Assembly (NCBI GenBank): GCA_963768715.1
Contig: CAVYJC010000002.1
Coordinates: 62,001 to 126,000, forward strand
From: DATKEJ01 sp963768715
Lineage (GTDB): Bacteria > Bacteroidota > Rhodothermia > Rhodothermales > DATKEJ01
Length of the DNA: 64,000 nt
Direction: 5' to 3'
A program made the translations under genes and the position numbers. Positions 18,003-26,399 of the stretch are shown here, in pieces. The notes beneath the pieces are model-generated. The model made no database searches and was not told the DNA's origin. It saw nothing but the letters and a program-made list of their open reading frames with translations. Positions within the stretch are counted from its first letter, which is position 1, and each line of letters starts with the position of its first letter.

Positions 18003-18797
18003 GAACCGAGTTCGTCAAATATCTCCTGGAAAGACTCGTAGGAGATCAGATTCTGGATCGCGGGGATGCCGTCCTCTGCGTCTGCGCAGGAACGGCCGAA
18101 CGTGAAGTGTTTGCAGGGCTCGGATTTACAAACGTCACCATATCGAACCTCGACGAACGCATGACGCCGGGGAGTTTCGCCCCGTTCGCATGGCAGCTTC
18201 GAGGATGCTCAGAAACTCTCGTACGACGACGGCGCGTTCGACGTCGTGTTCGTCGCCGACGGCCTGCATCATTGTTCGTCGCCGCATCTGGCTCTGACTG
18301 AAATGTACCGCGTCGCACGCAAGTCGATCATCGTCGTAGAGTCACGAGACAATGCCCTGATGCGGCTTGCCAATCGGCTGGGACTGTCGCCCGAGTACGA
18401 ACTGGAGGCCGTTGTCGACAACGGATTCCGCTACGGTGGCGTCGACAACAGACCGATACCCAATTTCATCTTCCGATGGACCGAGGATGAATTCGAGAAG
18501 ACGCTCAATTCGTACGATCCGATTGGCCCTCGATCTTTCCGATACCACTACGACCTGAACCTGCCGTACGACGCTGCCAGACTCAGAAAGAGCTCGGCGA
18601 AGTATTGGGTCATCAAACTGGCTGAGATTCCGCTGCGCATCGCACTGCGTCTCTTCAAGAGGCAGCGCAACACGCTTGCCATGATCGCCACCAAACCTGA
18701 TCGCCTTTGGCCGTGGCTCAAGAAAGAGGACGGCGTGGTCGTCTTCGATCGACATTATGCGGAAAGGCACTTCAAGACGCCGGACGAGCCTACCTGA
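17999..18797 (+). CDS. Class I SAM-dependent methyltransferase (frameshifted)
   Basis: The first frame encodes A-V-L-C-V-C-A-G-T-A-E-R, the SAM-binding glycine loop, then N-L-D-E-R (ribose-binding acidic residue) and ends its sensible part at F-A-W-Q-L. Another frame continues with E-D-A-Q-K-L-S-Y-D-D-G-A-F-D-V-V-F-V-A-D-G-L-H-H, the motif II region, and a C-terminal domain with D-N-R-P-I-P-N-F-I-F-R-W. Removing one base near 18200 fuses the two perfectly, giving about 265 residues. Together these support one intact methyltransferase broken by a single extra base. It is translationally coupled to the upstream glycosyltransferase, so it probably methylates a sugar or lipid-linked glycan. It converges on the FG-GAP gene with an 8-bp overlap. 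Confidence 0.82.
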
Positions 18798-20643
18798 GTA
18801 CTACCATCACGCGATCGTACGTCTTGTCACCTGCTCTGAGACGGTACAGATAGGGCCCACCAGGCAGACCCAATGACTGGAACGAGACCTCGTGACGCCC
18901 TGCGGCTCGCTCTCCGGAGACGGGTGTCGCCACGAGTCGGCCCAACGGGTCGAATATGCTCAGGTTGACGGTTTCCGACTCACCTAGCGTGAACACCACA
19001 CGTGTGGATCCGGAAAATGGATTGGGGTAGTTGAACAGCGAAATCGTACCCTCAGGCAAGACGTCGTTCCCCACGGCGATCGTGGTCGGACTCTCCCCTT
19101 CGGTTACAGTTATTGTTTGATCCGGATCGACGTCTTCGTAGAGATCCCGGGCTCCAGACGGCCAGATGACGATCAGCGAGTCGACAGAAACCGCATCGCC
19201 CACTCCGAAGTGCACCGTCAAGTCGTTGTGCCCATTGAAGGAATTCTGTGACGAGACGTCGCGCATCATCCACGTCGGGACGCCGTTGATCACCGCCCTG
19301 GCGCGCAGAATGGCGCCAATGCCCGCTCGGTTCGAGGCCGTCCCAACTGTTCGAATCTTCAGCCAGTGATTTCCGTTCGCGAGGTCGTTCCGGTACAGAA
19401 AGTTCTGTGATCCAGAGGTCGCATTGGCCACGAAGAGATCGAGATCGCCGTCGTCATCAAAGTCTCCAGCCGTGGCACCCCAGCTCGCGCCCTGGTCCGA
19501 AATGATCGCACCCGTAATCAGCCTCGTGAAAGTGCCGTCTCCGTTGTTGTCGTAGAGTCGACTCGTACGACCGCCATTCCCATCTGAAACGTAGACGTCC
19601 AAATCCCCGTCATTGTCGAAATCACCCCAATCGGAGGCGAGCGACACCTGTTTGTCGGTCACGATGTTGCCGGTCGTAATCTCGACGAGGGTTCCTCCAT
19701 CATTGCGATACAGTTCATCACGGATGCCTCCGACCCCGGTTGCACCGCCCCAATTGGTTACATAGACGTCAAAGTCGCCGTCGTTGTCGTAGTCGATCCA
19801 GTTGATGACCTGCCCGTCGCGAACACGCGTCGCCAGAGGTCCATCTGTAACGCGAACGAAATCGGCCGAACCGGTTTCCGCCAACATGTTTCTGTAAACG
19901 AAATCCGGTCCGGGCGTCCCATTGGCCGGACCCGCCCCGATGAAGAGGTCGGGGTCCCCGTCCAGGTCGAAGTCCGACCAGGTCGCCACCGTATATGGTG
20001 CCTGTCCCGTGGTGACGGGACTGTCCGTGACTTGTTCGAAGGTGCCGTCACCCCGGTTATGGAATAGATGATTCGAGGTGGGAGGCTGCCCGACAAACCC
20101 CGCGGGATGTGTAATGACCAGGTCGACGAAACCGTCGACGTCGTAATCGGCCCATGCGCAGGCCCATCCGCGCAGGTCTGTCGTTCCGAACGTGCTTGCC
20201 GGATTGGCCGCAGTGAAATTGCCGGCGCCGTCGTTCACGTACATCGTCGAGTTAGGGCCGGCCATGAAGACGTCGAGGTCGTCGTCATTGTCAGCGTCGG
20301 CCCAGCAAAGTCCGTGGACTTGGATCTGATCGGTCGCCAGTGCACCGGAAGTCACGCGATCCAAGTGGCCCTGACCGTCGTTCTGGTACAGGAAATTTCC
20401 CGTCCCATCGATGTTGGCCACCGAGAGGTCGAGGTCGCCGTCGCCGTCGTAGTCGACCCAGGCCGCCCCCTGCGAGTTTGCCGTGTCCGTTGCCGGATCG
20501 ACGAGCATAACTCTCGTAAAGTCAGGTGCGGAGGAAAACCCTGCTCCCACCGCCGGCTGCGCCTGACCGGCGACAGGCTCGGGTAGAACAACAATGCATA
20601 AATAAACTATGGAAGCGAGGCGGAGATACTTCTTCGTGCACAT
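18790..20643 (-). CDS. Secreted FG-GAP/VCBS repeat protein with ASPIC/UnbV domain and T9SS C-terminal sorting domain
   Basis: A 617-residue exported protein. The ATG at 20643 gives an N-terminal signal peptide ending near V-A-G-Q-A; an upstream in-frame ATG (20739) would bury it. The central part consists of about six FG-GAP/VCBS units, each with a calcium-binding D-x-D-x-D-G-D-x-D core (for example V-D-Y-D-G-D-G-D-L-D-L), predicted to form a beta-propeller. An ASPIC/UnbV-like segment follows (N-R-A-G-I-G-A, S-Q-N-S, H-F-G-V-G-D-A, V-I-W-P-S-G-A). The last 80 residues are a T9SS type A sorting domain with N-Y-P-N-P-F and L-P-G-G-P-Y-L-Y-R-L. It is likely attached to or released at the cell surface; ligand unknown. 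Confidence 0.9.
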   Translation of the reverse strand: MCTKKYLRLASIVYLCIVVLPEPVAGQAQPAVGAGFSSAPDFTRVMLVDPATDTANSQGAAWVDYDGDGDLDLSVANIDGTGNFLYQNDGQGHLDRVTSGALATDQIQVHGLCWADADNDDDLDVFMAGPNSTMYVNDGAGNFTAANPASTFGTTDLRGWACAWADYDVDGFVDLVITHPAGFVGQPPTSNHLFHNRGDGTFEQVTDSPVTTGQAPYTVATWSDFDLDGDPDLFIGAGPANGTPGPDFVYRNMLAETGSADFVRVTDGPLATRVRDGQVINWIDYDNDGDFDVYVTNWGGATGVGGIRDELYRNDGGTLVEITTGNIVTDKQVSLASDWGDFDNDGDLDVYVSDGNGGRTSRLYDNNGDGTFTRLITGAIISDQGASWGATAGDFDDDGDLDLFVANATSGSQNFLYRNDLANGNHWLKIRTVGTASNRAGIGAILRARAVINGVPTWMMRDVSSQNSFNGHNDLTVHFGVGDAVSVDSLIVIWPSGARDLYEDVDPDQTITVTEGESPTTIAVGNDVLPEGTISLFNYPNPFSGSTRVVFTLGESETVNLSIFDPLGRLVATPVSGERAAGRHEVSFQSLGLPGGPYLYRLRAGDKTYDRVMVVLR

Positions 20644-20780
20644 GAAGGTCTGACCTGAAGTAGTGTGGTGGACGAGTTTGGGGACCGCCTTGGCGGCCGA
20701 ACCGAAACCTTGCATTTTCCCAACTCGGAACAAAGGCAAAAATCAGCGGACCCCTCCAGGCTCGGAAAACGAACCGACCC

Positions 20781-20847
20781 GTCATTCCCGCGCAGGCGGG
20801 AATCCAGAAAGCCGCGCGAGTGTGGATCCCCGCCGGTGTGGGATGAC
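20781..20847. repeat. REP-like intergenic palindromic element
   Basis: An outer inverted repeat (GTCATTCCC ... GGGATGAC) encloses a perfect inner hairpin ATTCCCGC-GCAG-GCGGGAAT at 20784-20803. The sequence resembles a palindromic intergenic repeat common in environmental genomes. It sits between the divergent FG-GAP and oxidoreductase genes. Only one copy was seen in this window. Confidence 0.65.
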
Positions 20848-21003
20848 ACCGCGTTCAGTCTCAAACGTTTGCGGGCTCGACCGTTCGGGGCAGGCTCTTG
20901 GACCATGGACCTTTCATGAGTACACCAATTCTTTGATGTTATTTATCCAAATCACCGTGCTACTTTCACGGCGCAAACGAGGTAGTTCTCAATCCGACTC
21001 GGA

Positions 21004-22047
21004 ATGATCAGAATCGGCATTATTGGCGCGGGTGGCATGGGCAACGCCCAGGCGCGTGAATTCGGGAAGTTGAAGGGCTGCAAGGTGGTGGCCGTTTGCG
21101 ATGTGGATCCCAAGAAGGCCGAGGCGCTCGCTCGAGAGCATGGCGTTCCAAAAACGTATCCCGATGTGGATGCGCTGCTCGCCCACCCCGATCTCGACGC
21201 GGTTTCAAACGTTACGCCCGACGGGCTGCACAAGGAAGTCGCGTTGAAGGCGATCGCAGCCGGCAAGCACATCTTGAGCGAGAAACCGCTGGCGACCAAT
21301 CATCCTGATGCCGATGAGATGGCGCGTGCCGCCGAAGCCGCAGGCGTGATCAACATGGTCAATTTTTCGTACAGGGGCGCCCCCGCAATCCAGCACGCGA
21401 GAACGCTGGTGGCCGACGGTAAGATCGGCACGGTCAGGCACGTCGACGCCACCTACTTCCAATCGTGGCTGTCAGCCAATATGTGGGGAGATTGGCGAAC
21501 GTCGCCCGGATGGCTCTGGCGTCTTTCGACGTCTCACGGGAGCCAGGGAGCGCTGGGAGACATCGGCGTTCACATTCTCGATTTCGCGGGGTATCCGGTT
21601 GGCGATTACGCCTCCGTACAGTGCCGTCTGAAGGCCTTCGACAAGGCGACAGGGAATCAGATCGGGGATTTCTCGCTCGATGCCAACGACTCCGCCCTCA
21701 TCATTGCCGAATTCAAGAACGGAGCCATGGGCACGATTCAGGCGACTCGATGGGCAACAGGATACCAGAACCGTCTCGCGCTGCACATATTCGGAGACGA
21801 AGGAGCCATTCGGGTTAATCTCGACACCGCGTGGAACGTTCTCGAGTTGACCTCTGGAGAGGACATCCATACGGCGACCTGGCACACACTCCAGCTCGAG
21901 CCGACTCCGAACAACTACGAGCGCTTCATCACGTCAATCCGAACCGGCGTAAACGACCAGCCCGATTTCCGCAGGGGGGCGAACATCCAGAAGGTGCTCG
22001 ACGCATGTTTCGAATCGGACAGGATTGGCCGGGCGGTCGTCGTCTAA
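21004..22047 (+). CDS. Gfo/Idh/MocA family oxidoreductase
   Basis: A 347-residue NAD(P)-dependent sugar or cyclitol dehydrogenase-like protein. The Rossmann domain begins with I-G-I-I-G-A-G-G-M-G (residues 4-13), followed by V-C-D-V-D at the adenosine-ribose site. The family motif E-K-P-L-A is at about residues 96-100 and contains the conserved catalytic Lys. The C-terminal alpha/beta domain has S-H-G-S-Q-G-A-L-G-D-I-G-V-H, with the usual D-x-x-x-H arrangement. Substrate cannot be predicted. It stands alone between the FG-GAP gene and the M56 locus, with its 3' end facing the M56 gene. Confidence 0.92.
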   Translation: MIRIGIIGAGGMGNAQAREFGKLKGCKVVAVCDVDPKKAEALAREHGVPKTYPDVDALLAHPDLDAVSNVTPDGLHKEVALKAIAAGKHILSEKPLATNHPDADEMARAAEAAGVINMVNFSYRGAPAIQHARTLVADGKIGTVRHVDATYFQSWLSANMWGDWRTSPGWLWRLSTSHGSQGALGDIGVHILDFAGYPVGDYASVQCRLKAFDKATGNQIGDFSLDANDSALIIAEFKNGAMGTIQATRWATGYQNRLALHIFGDEGAIRVNLDTAWNVLELTSGEDIHTATWHTLQLEPTPNNYERFITSIRTGVNDQPDFRRGANIQKVLDACFESDRIGRAVVV

Positions 22048-22107
22048 TACCCTGTTCGGGACGGATGTATCCGTCGAGATCTCTCACACCGATTGAAATC
22101 GGGGATT

Positions 22108-22135
22108 CGAGATGACGATTCGGGTTGTCATTTTG
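22108..22135. terminator. Candidate bidirectional terminator hairpin
   Basis: CGAGATGAC pairs with GTCATTTTG (two G-T pairs) across a 10-base loop, between the convergent oxidoreductase and M56 genes. There is no long T-run, so efficiency is uncertain. Confidence 0.35.
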
Positions 22136-24957
22136 AATGGCCAAGCGCCTTCTGGATCCTCTCGACGTACTCCGGGTCGATATCCAGGTACTTAAACTGG
22201 ACGATCTTTGCGGGATCGTTGGTATTGACGCCCAATGCCCGAAGCTGTCGCACGTCGTCGGCATCCACTCCGGCATGCGCCAGCATGACAAGATCCGAGG
22301 TCGCCAGATTGGTCAGTCCGACGGACGCCATCTCCGAAATGAACTCGGCGTCCACACCGGCGAAACCCAACTGGATGAGATCACTTGTCGAGAGGTCTTT
22401 GTAACCGGCGTTAGAAAGCTCCGCGATCAAATCGGCATCGATGTCGGCATGACTGAGCTGGACCAGATCTGTCGGTGACAGGTCGGTCACACCAGCCCTC
22501 GTCAGTTCATTGATGTATTCGGGATCGACGTCCGCAAAGCCGAGCTGAATGAGTTCGTCGACACTCAGATCCGCGTACCCGCTCTCCTTCATCTGGCGAA
22601 TGAATCCCGCATCGACGTCTGCATGACCGAGCTTGATGAGATCCTGTATGCTCAGTTTGGTGAGCCCGGCCTCCCCTAGTTCCCGAATAAAGTCCGCATC
22701 GACATCCGCGCGTGACAACGCAACTAGATCGGGAACGGTAAGATTGTCGTATCCAGCGGCCTTCATTTTGCGGATGAACTCGACGTCCACATCCGCATGA
22801 CCAAGTTCGATCAGTTCATCGGGCGACAGATTCTTCAGACCCGCCCCGGACATGCGACGGATGAAAGAGGGATCGACGTCCGCATGGCTCAACTGGATTA
22901 GCTCGTCAACGGTGAGGTCGTTATAGCCCGCCTCCCGCATCTGAGCGATGAAATCGGCGGTGACGTCGGCGTGAGACAGGCTGATCAGATCAGCGGGGAC
23001 CAGATCCGTGAAACCCATGTCCCGCATGCTCTGAATGAAATCGGGGTTGACGTCGGCGTGTCCGAATTGGACCAACTCGGAAGGACTCAATCCGTGGAAA
23101 CCCATTTGGTCCATCGCTCGCACGTACGAGGCGTCGACGTCGGCATAGGCGAGTTTTATCAGGTCACGGCTTGTCAGATTGGTGTAGCCCAGCTCCGCCC
23201 ACACGGCGATGTCATCGGCATCCACACCGGCGAAGCCCAGATCGACCAGATCATCGACCGAAAGGTCCGTGAATCCGGCTTGGCGAAGACTCAAGACGTA
23301 CCCGCAGGAGACGCCTGCATGGGCGAGCGAAATCAGCTGGTTCACTGTCAGATTGTCGAGGCCCACCGATGCGAGTTGTTCTATGAACTCCACGTCTACG
23401 CCTGCTGCACGAAGTCTTCGTATCTGTTCGAGCGGGATCGTGTCAGAGCGAACGATCTCCAGTCCACTCTCAGCCGCCAGGGCGAGCGCCCCAGCATGCT
23501 TGCCCACGACTGAGCTTTTCAGCTTGATCTTCTGCGGCACGATCCGATTCAGCGAATTCTCGAGCGTCGCCGCCGCACGCTCAACGATGGCCGAGGCCTC
23601 CGCAACATATTGTTCGTCATAGGAAGCGCGAGATGCGCTTGATGCTTCCGAATTGCTCGACGCCAGCGAAACAGTTGAGGAATTCGACGTGCTCGACACC
23701 TCTCTGTTCATGTCACTTGTCGCCGCGGCGACATGCGTCTTCTCACGACTCGGTTCCCGTACCGACTTTGGTTCCGGATCTTCAAGCTGAGCCGCCTTTG
23801 CATGGATGGCTACTGGGCGCAAGGCGGCAACCGAAATGACCAGGCATCCAAGAATGCCAAACGTCGCGAGAACGCCCCTGGTCGTTGTCGCGCCTCGCCG
23901 CCGGTTCGGACTGAGAATCGCCATCAGGCGACCTTCCAGTTCACTGCGTCGAGCCATCGCGATTGTTGTCAACCCCGACAACCGGGGCCCTTGGAGGGAT
24001 CGCGCAATTTCGAGAAGGTGACCCGCATAGTCGGAGCCCGGAGCGCCGGTCGTCAACACGTAGTCGTCACAGGCCATTTCTCGTTCCCGGTGACTCTGAG
24101 CGAGCGGCAAGCCAGACCAGCGGGTTGAACCAGTAGAGCGTGCAGGCGATGTAGACGATCGCCTGCACCAGGCAGTCGCAGCGCTTCACGTGCGCCAGTT
24201 CGTGCTGAATAACGAGGATCAGCCTTTCGGGCGCCCACTCTCTCGCATCTTCGGGAAGGAGGACAGTGGGTCGGACCCATCCGAAGGTCAGCGGCATGCT
24301 GCCCTGTCGGCCCCAGACTACGCGGATTCTCCGCCTAAGACCGAGACCCGCACCGGTGCGTTTCACCAGCAGACGCAGTCCCACGTCGGCGACGGGGATC
24401 GTTCGACGCTCCATGCGGCGCAGTGCCAGCCATCCAAAGAAATAACGCGTTGCCACGAGACTGGCGCCAATAATCCACAAGGCAAACAGGGCTTGATCCC
24501 AGGCAAATCCTCTCGTTGAAGCCGGCAGATCGGCTGATCGAAGAGCCGGGGTCGGATTCCGCTCGACTCGTACGCTGCCGGATCGGGTCAAGGCATTTTC
24601 CAAGGCCGCGGCACCGGCCACTGCGTCGGGACGAGTGATGTGCGGCACCGGAGCAACCGGCTCAACGGCGCGACTTGGTTCCGTCTGTAAGGACAACGCC
24701 CTTTCGACGGGAAACTGGCTGAGCTCAGAAGGAAGAACGGGAAGGTCATACGATGGAGTGAACGCGACAAAGACCGGCAGCACCAGAAGAAGAACGAGGG
24801 TTGTCGACCAAATCAGGTGGCGCACGGCCGCCGATGCCGATTTGAGTAGAGATGCCGCGAGGCCGGCAGCGGCGAGGACGAGCGTTCCTTTGAGCGTGAT
24901 CTCCAACAGGAAGGCGATCATGCTCGAAGTATCCAGCGTTTCAAAGAGATGCATCAA
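22128..24957 (-). CDS. M56 family (BlaR1-like) membrane metallopeptidase with fifteen C-terminal 29-residue repeats (frameshifted)
   Basis: The N-terminal frame (ATG 24957) has three membrane helices and the zinc motif H-E-L-A-H with C-D-C-L-V-Q after it, then N-P-L-V-W-L-A-A. A second frame resumes with S-H-R-E-R-E-M-A-C-D-D-Y-V-L, the next family block, and then a fourth helix (about G-V-L-A-T-F-G-I-L-G). One extra base near 24099 separates them; removing it restores the expected nine residues between W-L-A-A and A-C-D-D. Beyond the last helix lies a Ser-rich linker and a tandem array that fills the rest of the protein, predicted to be outside the cytoplasm. BlaR1-type proteases sense an envelope signal and inactivate the BlaI repressor. 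The gene overlaps blaI by 4 bp. Total length about 943 residues. No penicillin-binding sensor domain is present, so beta-lactam is unlikely to be the signal. Confidence 0.85.
22134..23438 (-). repeat. Fifteen tandem 87-bp / 29-residue coding repeats
   Basis: The end of the M56 protein is exactly fifteen units of 29 residues followed by one Lys and the stop. A typical unit reads L-S-x-D-E-L-I-x-L-x-H-A-D-V-D, then x-x-F-I-x-x-M-x-x-A-G-Y-x-D. Each unit looks like two short helices, the second starting after the V-D-x turn. The most conserved positions are the first Leu, the D-L/E-L-I, the A-D/G-V-D turn, F/Y-I and the A-G near the end. Units 1 and 15 are the most divergent, as expected for capping repeats. 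Confidence 0.93.
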
Positions 24958-25346
24958 ATGTCTCCTTTCGATTTCGCATCATCGATCAATCGAGCCAGTC
25001 TGTCCAATTCCTCGGCTTCGAGATCCGATGCGCCGAGCAGTGCTGCGACGGCATGCTCAACCGAATTGTCGAAGAATGTTTCGACCATATGCTTCAGGGC
25101 AGACTTCTCTGCCTGCGCCTTCGGTACGGTCGGCCGATAAGTGTAACGCGGCCCCTTTCGTCGGTATCGTACGTGACCTTTCTCCACAAGGATGCGTAGG
25201 AGCGCACGAATGGCCGAATATCCCGGCGCATCCGGTATCGCCCCTTGCACTTCCTTCGCAGTCGCTTCCCCTTCTTTGTACAAGATGTCCATGATCTGCC
25301 GTTCTCTACGACTTAAACCGGCAGCGACGCTTTCTTTCTTCTTCAT
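24954..25346 (-). CDS. BlaI/MecI/CopY family transcriptional repressor
   Basis: A 130-residue winged-helix protein. The N-terminal L-S-R-R-E-R-Q-I-M-D-I-L-Y and the recognition-helix region Y-S-A-I-R-A-L-L-R-I-L-V-E-K-G are typical of BlaI-type repressors, followed by the wing K-G-P-R-Y-T-Y and a dimerisation helix (about residues 85-125). An upstream TTG at 25352 would add two residues; the ATG at 25346 is chosen. BlaI family members bind palindromic operators as dimers and are inactivated by the partner M56 protease, whose start codon overlaps this stop codon. A perfect palindrome lies 11 bp upstream of the ATG, which suggests autoregulation. Confidence 0.92.
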   Translation of the reverse strand: MKKKESVAAGLSRRERQIMDILYKEGEATAKEVQGAIPDAPGYSAIRALLRILVEKGHVRYRRKGPRYTYRPTVPKAQAEKSALKHMVETFFDNSVEHAVAALLGASDLEAEELDRLARLIDDAKSKGDI

Positions 25347-25356
25347 TTTCAATATG

Positions 25357-25372
25357 TGCTAATTATTTAGCA
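25357..25372. promoter_or_regulatory. Candidate BlaI operator 1 (perfect palindrome)
   Basis: TGCTAATTATTTAGCA is a perfect dyad (TGCTAA, 4-base centre, TTAGCA) beginning 11 bp upstream of the blaI ATG, inside a short AT-rich island. Position and symmetry fit an operator bound by the BlaI-type dimer encoded next to it; binding is inferred. Confidence 0.6.
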
Positions 25373-25411
25373 TTAATGTAATACACGAATCACGACTGGG
25401 TCAACTCTCTG

Positions 25412-25427
25412 TGCTAATATTTTCGCA
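25412..25427. promoter_or_regulatory. Candidate BlaI operator 2 (imperfect copy)
   Basis: TGCTAATATTTTCGCA repeats the left half of operator 1 exactly and its right half with two changes (TTCGCA for TTAGCA). It lies 55 bp from operator 1 and 22 bp upstream of the divergent reductase start, so the repressor could control both directions. Confidence 0.5.
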
Positions 25428-25449
25428 ATACGACCAAGTACTTTGAATA

Positions 25450-26250
25450 TTGGAGGGTCTAGGGGACTTTCTGCTCTCCATTCAGCGGGATGAGGCCCTG
25501 ACTTTGTATCAAACATTACTGACGATCTGGATCGCCGCGGCTGTAGCAGCGTTCGTGGCGCTGTTGCGGATCCCAGCTCCATATGGTCGCCACCGCAGCG
25601 AAAGATGGGGTCCGACGATGTCCTCGGCATTGGGATGGCTGGCTATGGAGCTGCCGTCGCCCATCATCCTGACTTTCTTCGTGCTCGAAGGTCAGCAGAT
25701 CAAAACGGCTGTAACCTGGTTGTTTGTGGCGCTCTGGTGGGTGCACTACATCAACCGGAGTATCCTCTATCCTCTTCGGATCCGGGGCAGCGGCTCGCGT
25801 ATTCCGATCGCGGTCGTCTGTATGGGCTTTGCTTTCCACGTTTTCAACGGATACATCGTGGGGAGCTACTTCGGAGAAAATGGTCCGGTGTATAGGTTCG
25901 AGTGGCTCTCGAGCCCCGCATTTGTCATTGGGAGCGTGCTGTTTCTGTCAGGAATGTGGATCAACCTTCGATCAGACGGCGAGTTGATCCGGCAGCGGAG
26001 GAATGCGCACGGCCGCTACATCATCCCACGAGGCGGGTTGTTCGACTATGTTTCGGCCCCCAACTATCTCGGTGAGATTGTGGAATGGATTGGGTTCGCC
26101 GTGATGACGTGGAGTCCGGCGGCCCTGGCGTTTGCGATCTGGACCGCTGCGAATCTCGCCCCGCGGGCGATCAGCCATCACAAATGGTACCGCGAGACGT
26201 TCCCAGACTATCCGGAACAGCGCAAGGCGCTGGTGCCGTTCGTCGTGTAG
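25450..26250 (+). CDS. Steroid 5-alpha-reductase-like (3-oxo-5-alpha-steroid 4-dehydrogenase C-terminal domain) membrane protein
   Basis: A 266-residue integral membrane protein with six or seven hydrophobic segments. The C-terminal third carries the family signature: G-G-L-F-D-Y-V-S-A-P-N-Y-L-G-E-I-V-E-W (about 197-215), the NADPH-binding/active-site region, and the closing H-H-K-W-Y-R-E-T-F-P-D-Y-P motif near residues 241-253. Eukaryotic members reduce 4-ene-3-oxosteroids or polyprenols; bacterial homologues have varied or unknown substrates. The start is a TTG, since no ATG precedes the first helix. It is divergent from blaI and directly downstream of the second candidate operator, which suggests it belongs to the same regulon. 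Confidence 0.82.
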   Translation: MEGLGDFLLSIQRDEALTLYQTLLTIWIAAAVAAFVALLRIPAPYGRHRSERWGPTMSSALGWLAMELPSPIILTFFVLEGQQIKTAVTWLFVALWWVHYINRSILYPLRIRGSGSRIPIAVVCMGFAFHVFNGYIVGSYFGENGPVYRFEWLSSPAFVIGSVLFLSGMWINLRSDGELIRQRRNAHGRYIIPRGGLFDYVSAPNYLGEIVEWIGFAVMTWSPAALAFAIWTAANLAPRAISHHKWYRETFPDYPEQRKALVPFVV

Positions 26251-26399
26251 GCGGCGTCAGACCGTGTGGCTACCTCCCGTCTCGACTGCCATCGGGACGC
26301 CATGTCAAGGGGAGATCGAAGTGGCGTACGCCGTGCGACTCGCTCAACCCCGCCAACGTGCCACGTGTGCAGAAACCTTGCCCGGAGACGCAGGAATCC

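Noticed and set aside
22134..23438. Recent DNA tandem duplication or CRISPR-like array
   Set aside because: The 87-bp units diverge at the DNA level but keep protein positions and frame, so they are coding repeats.
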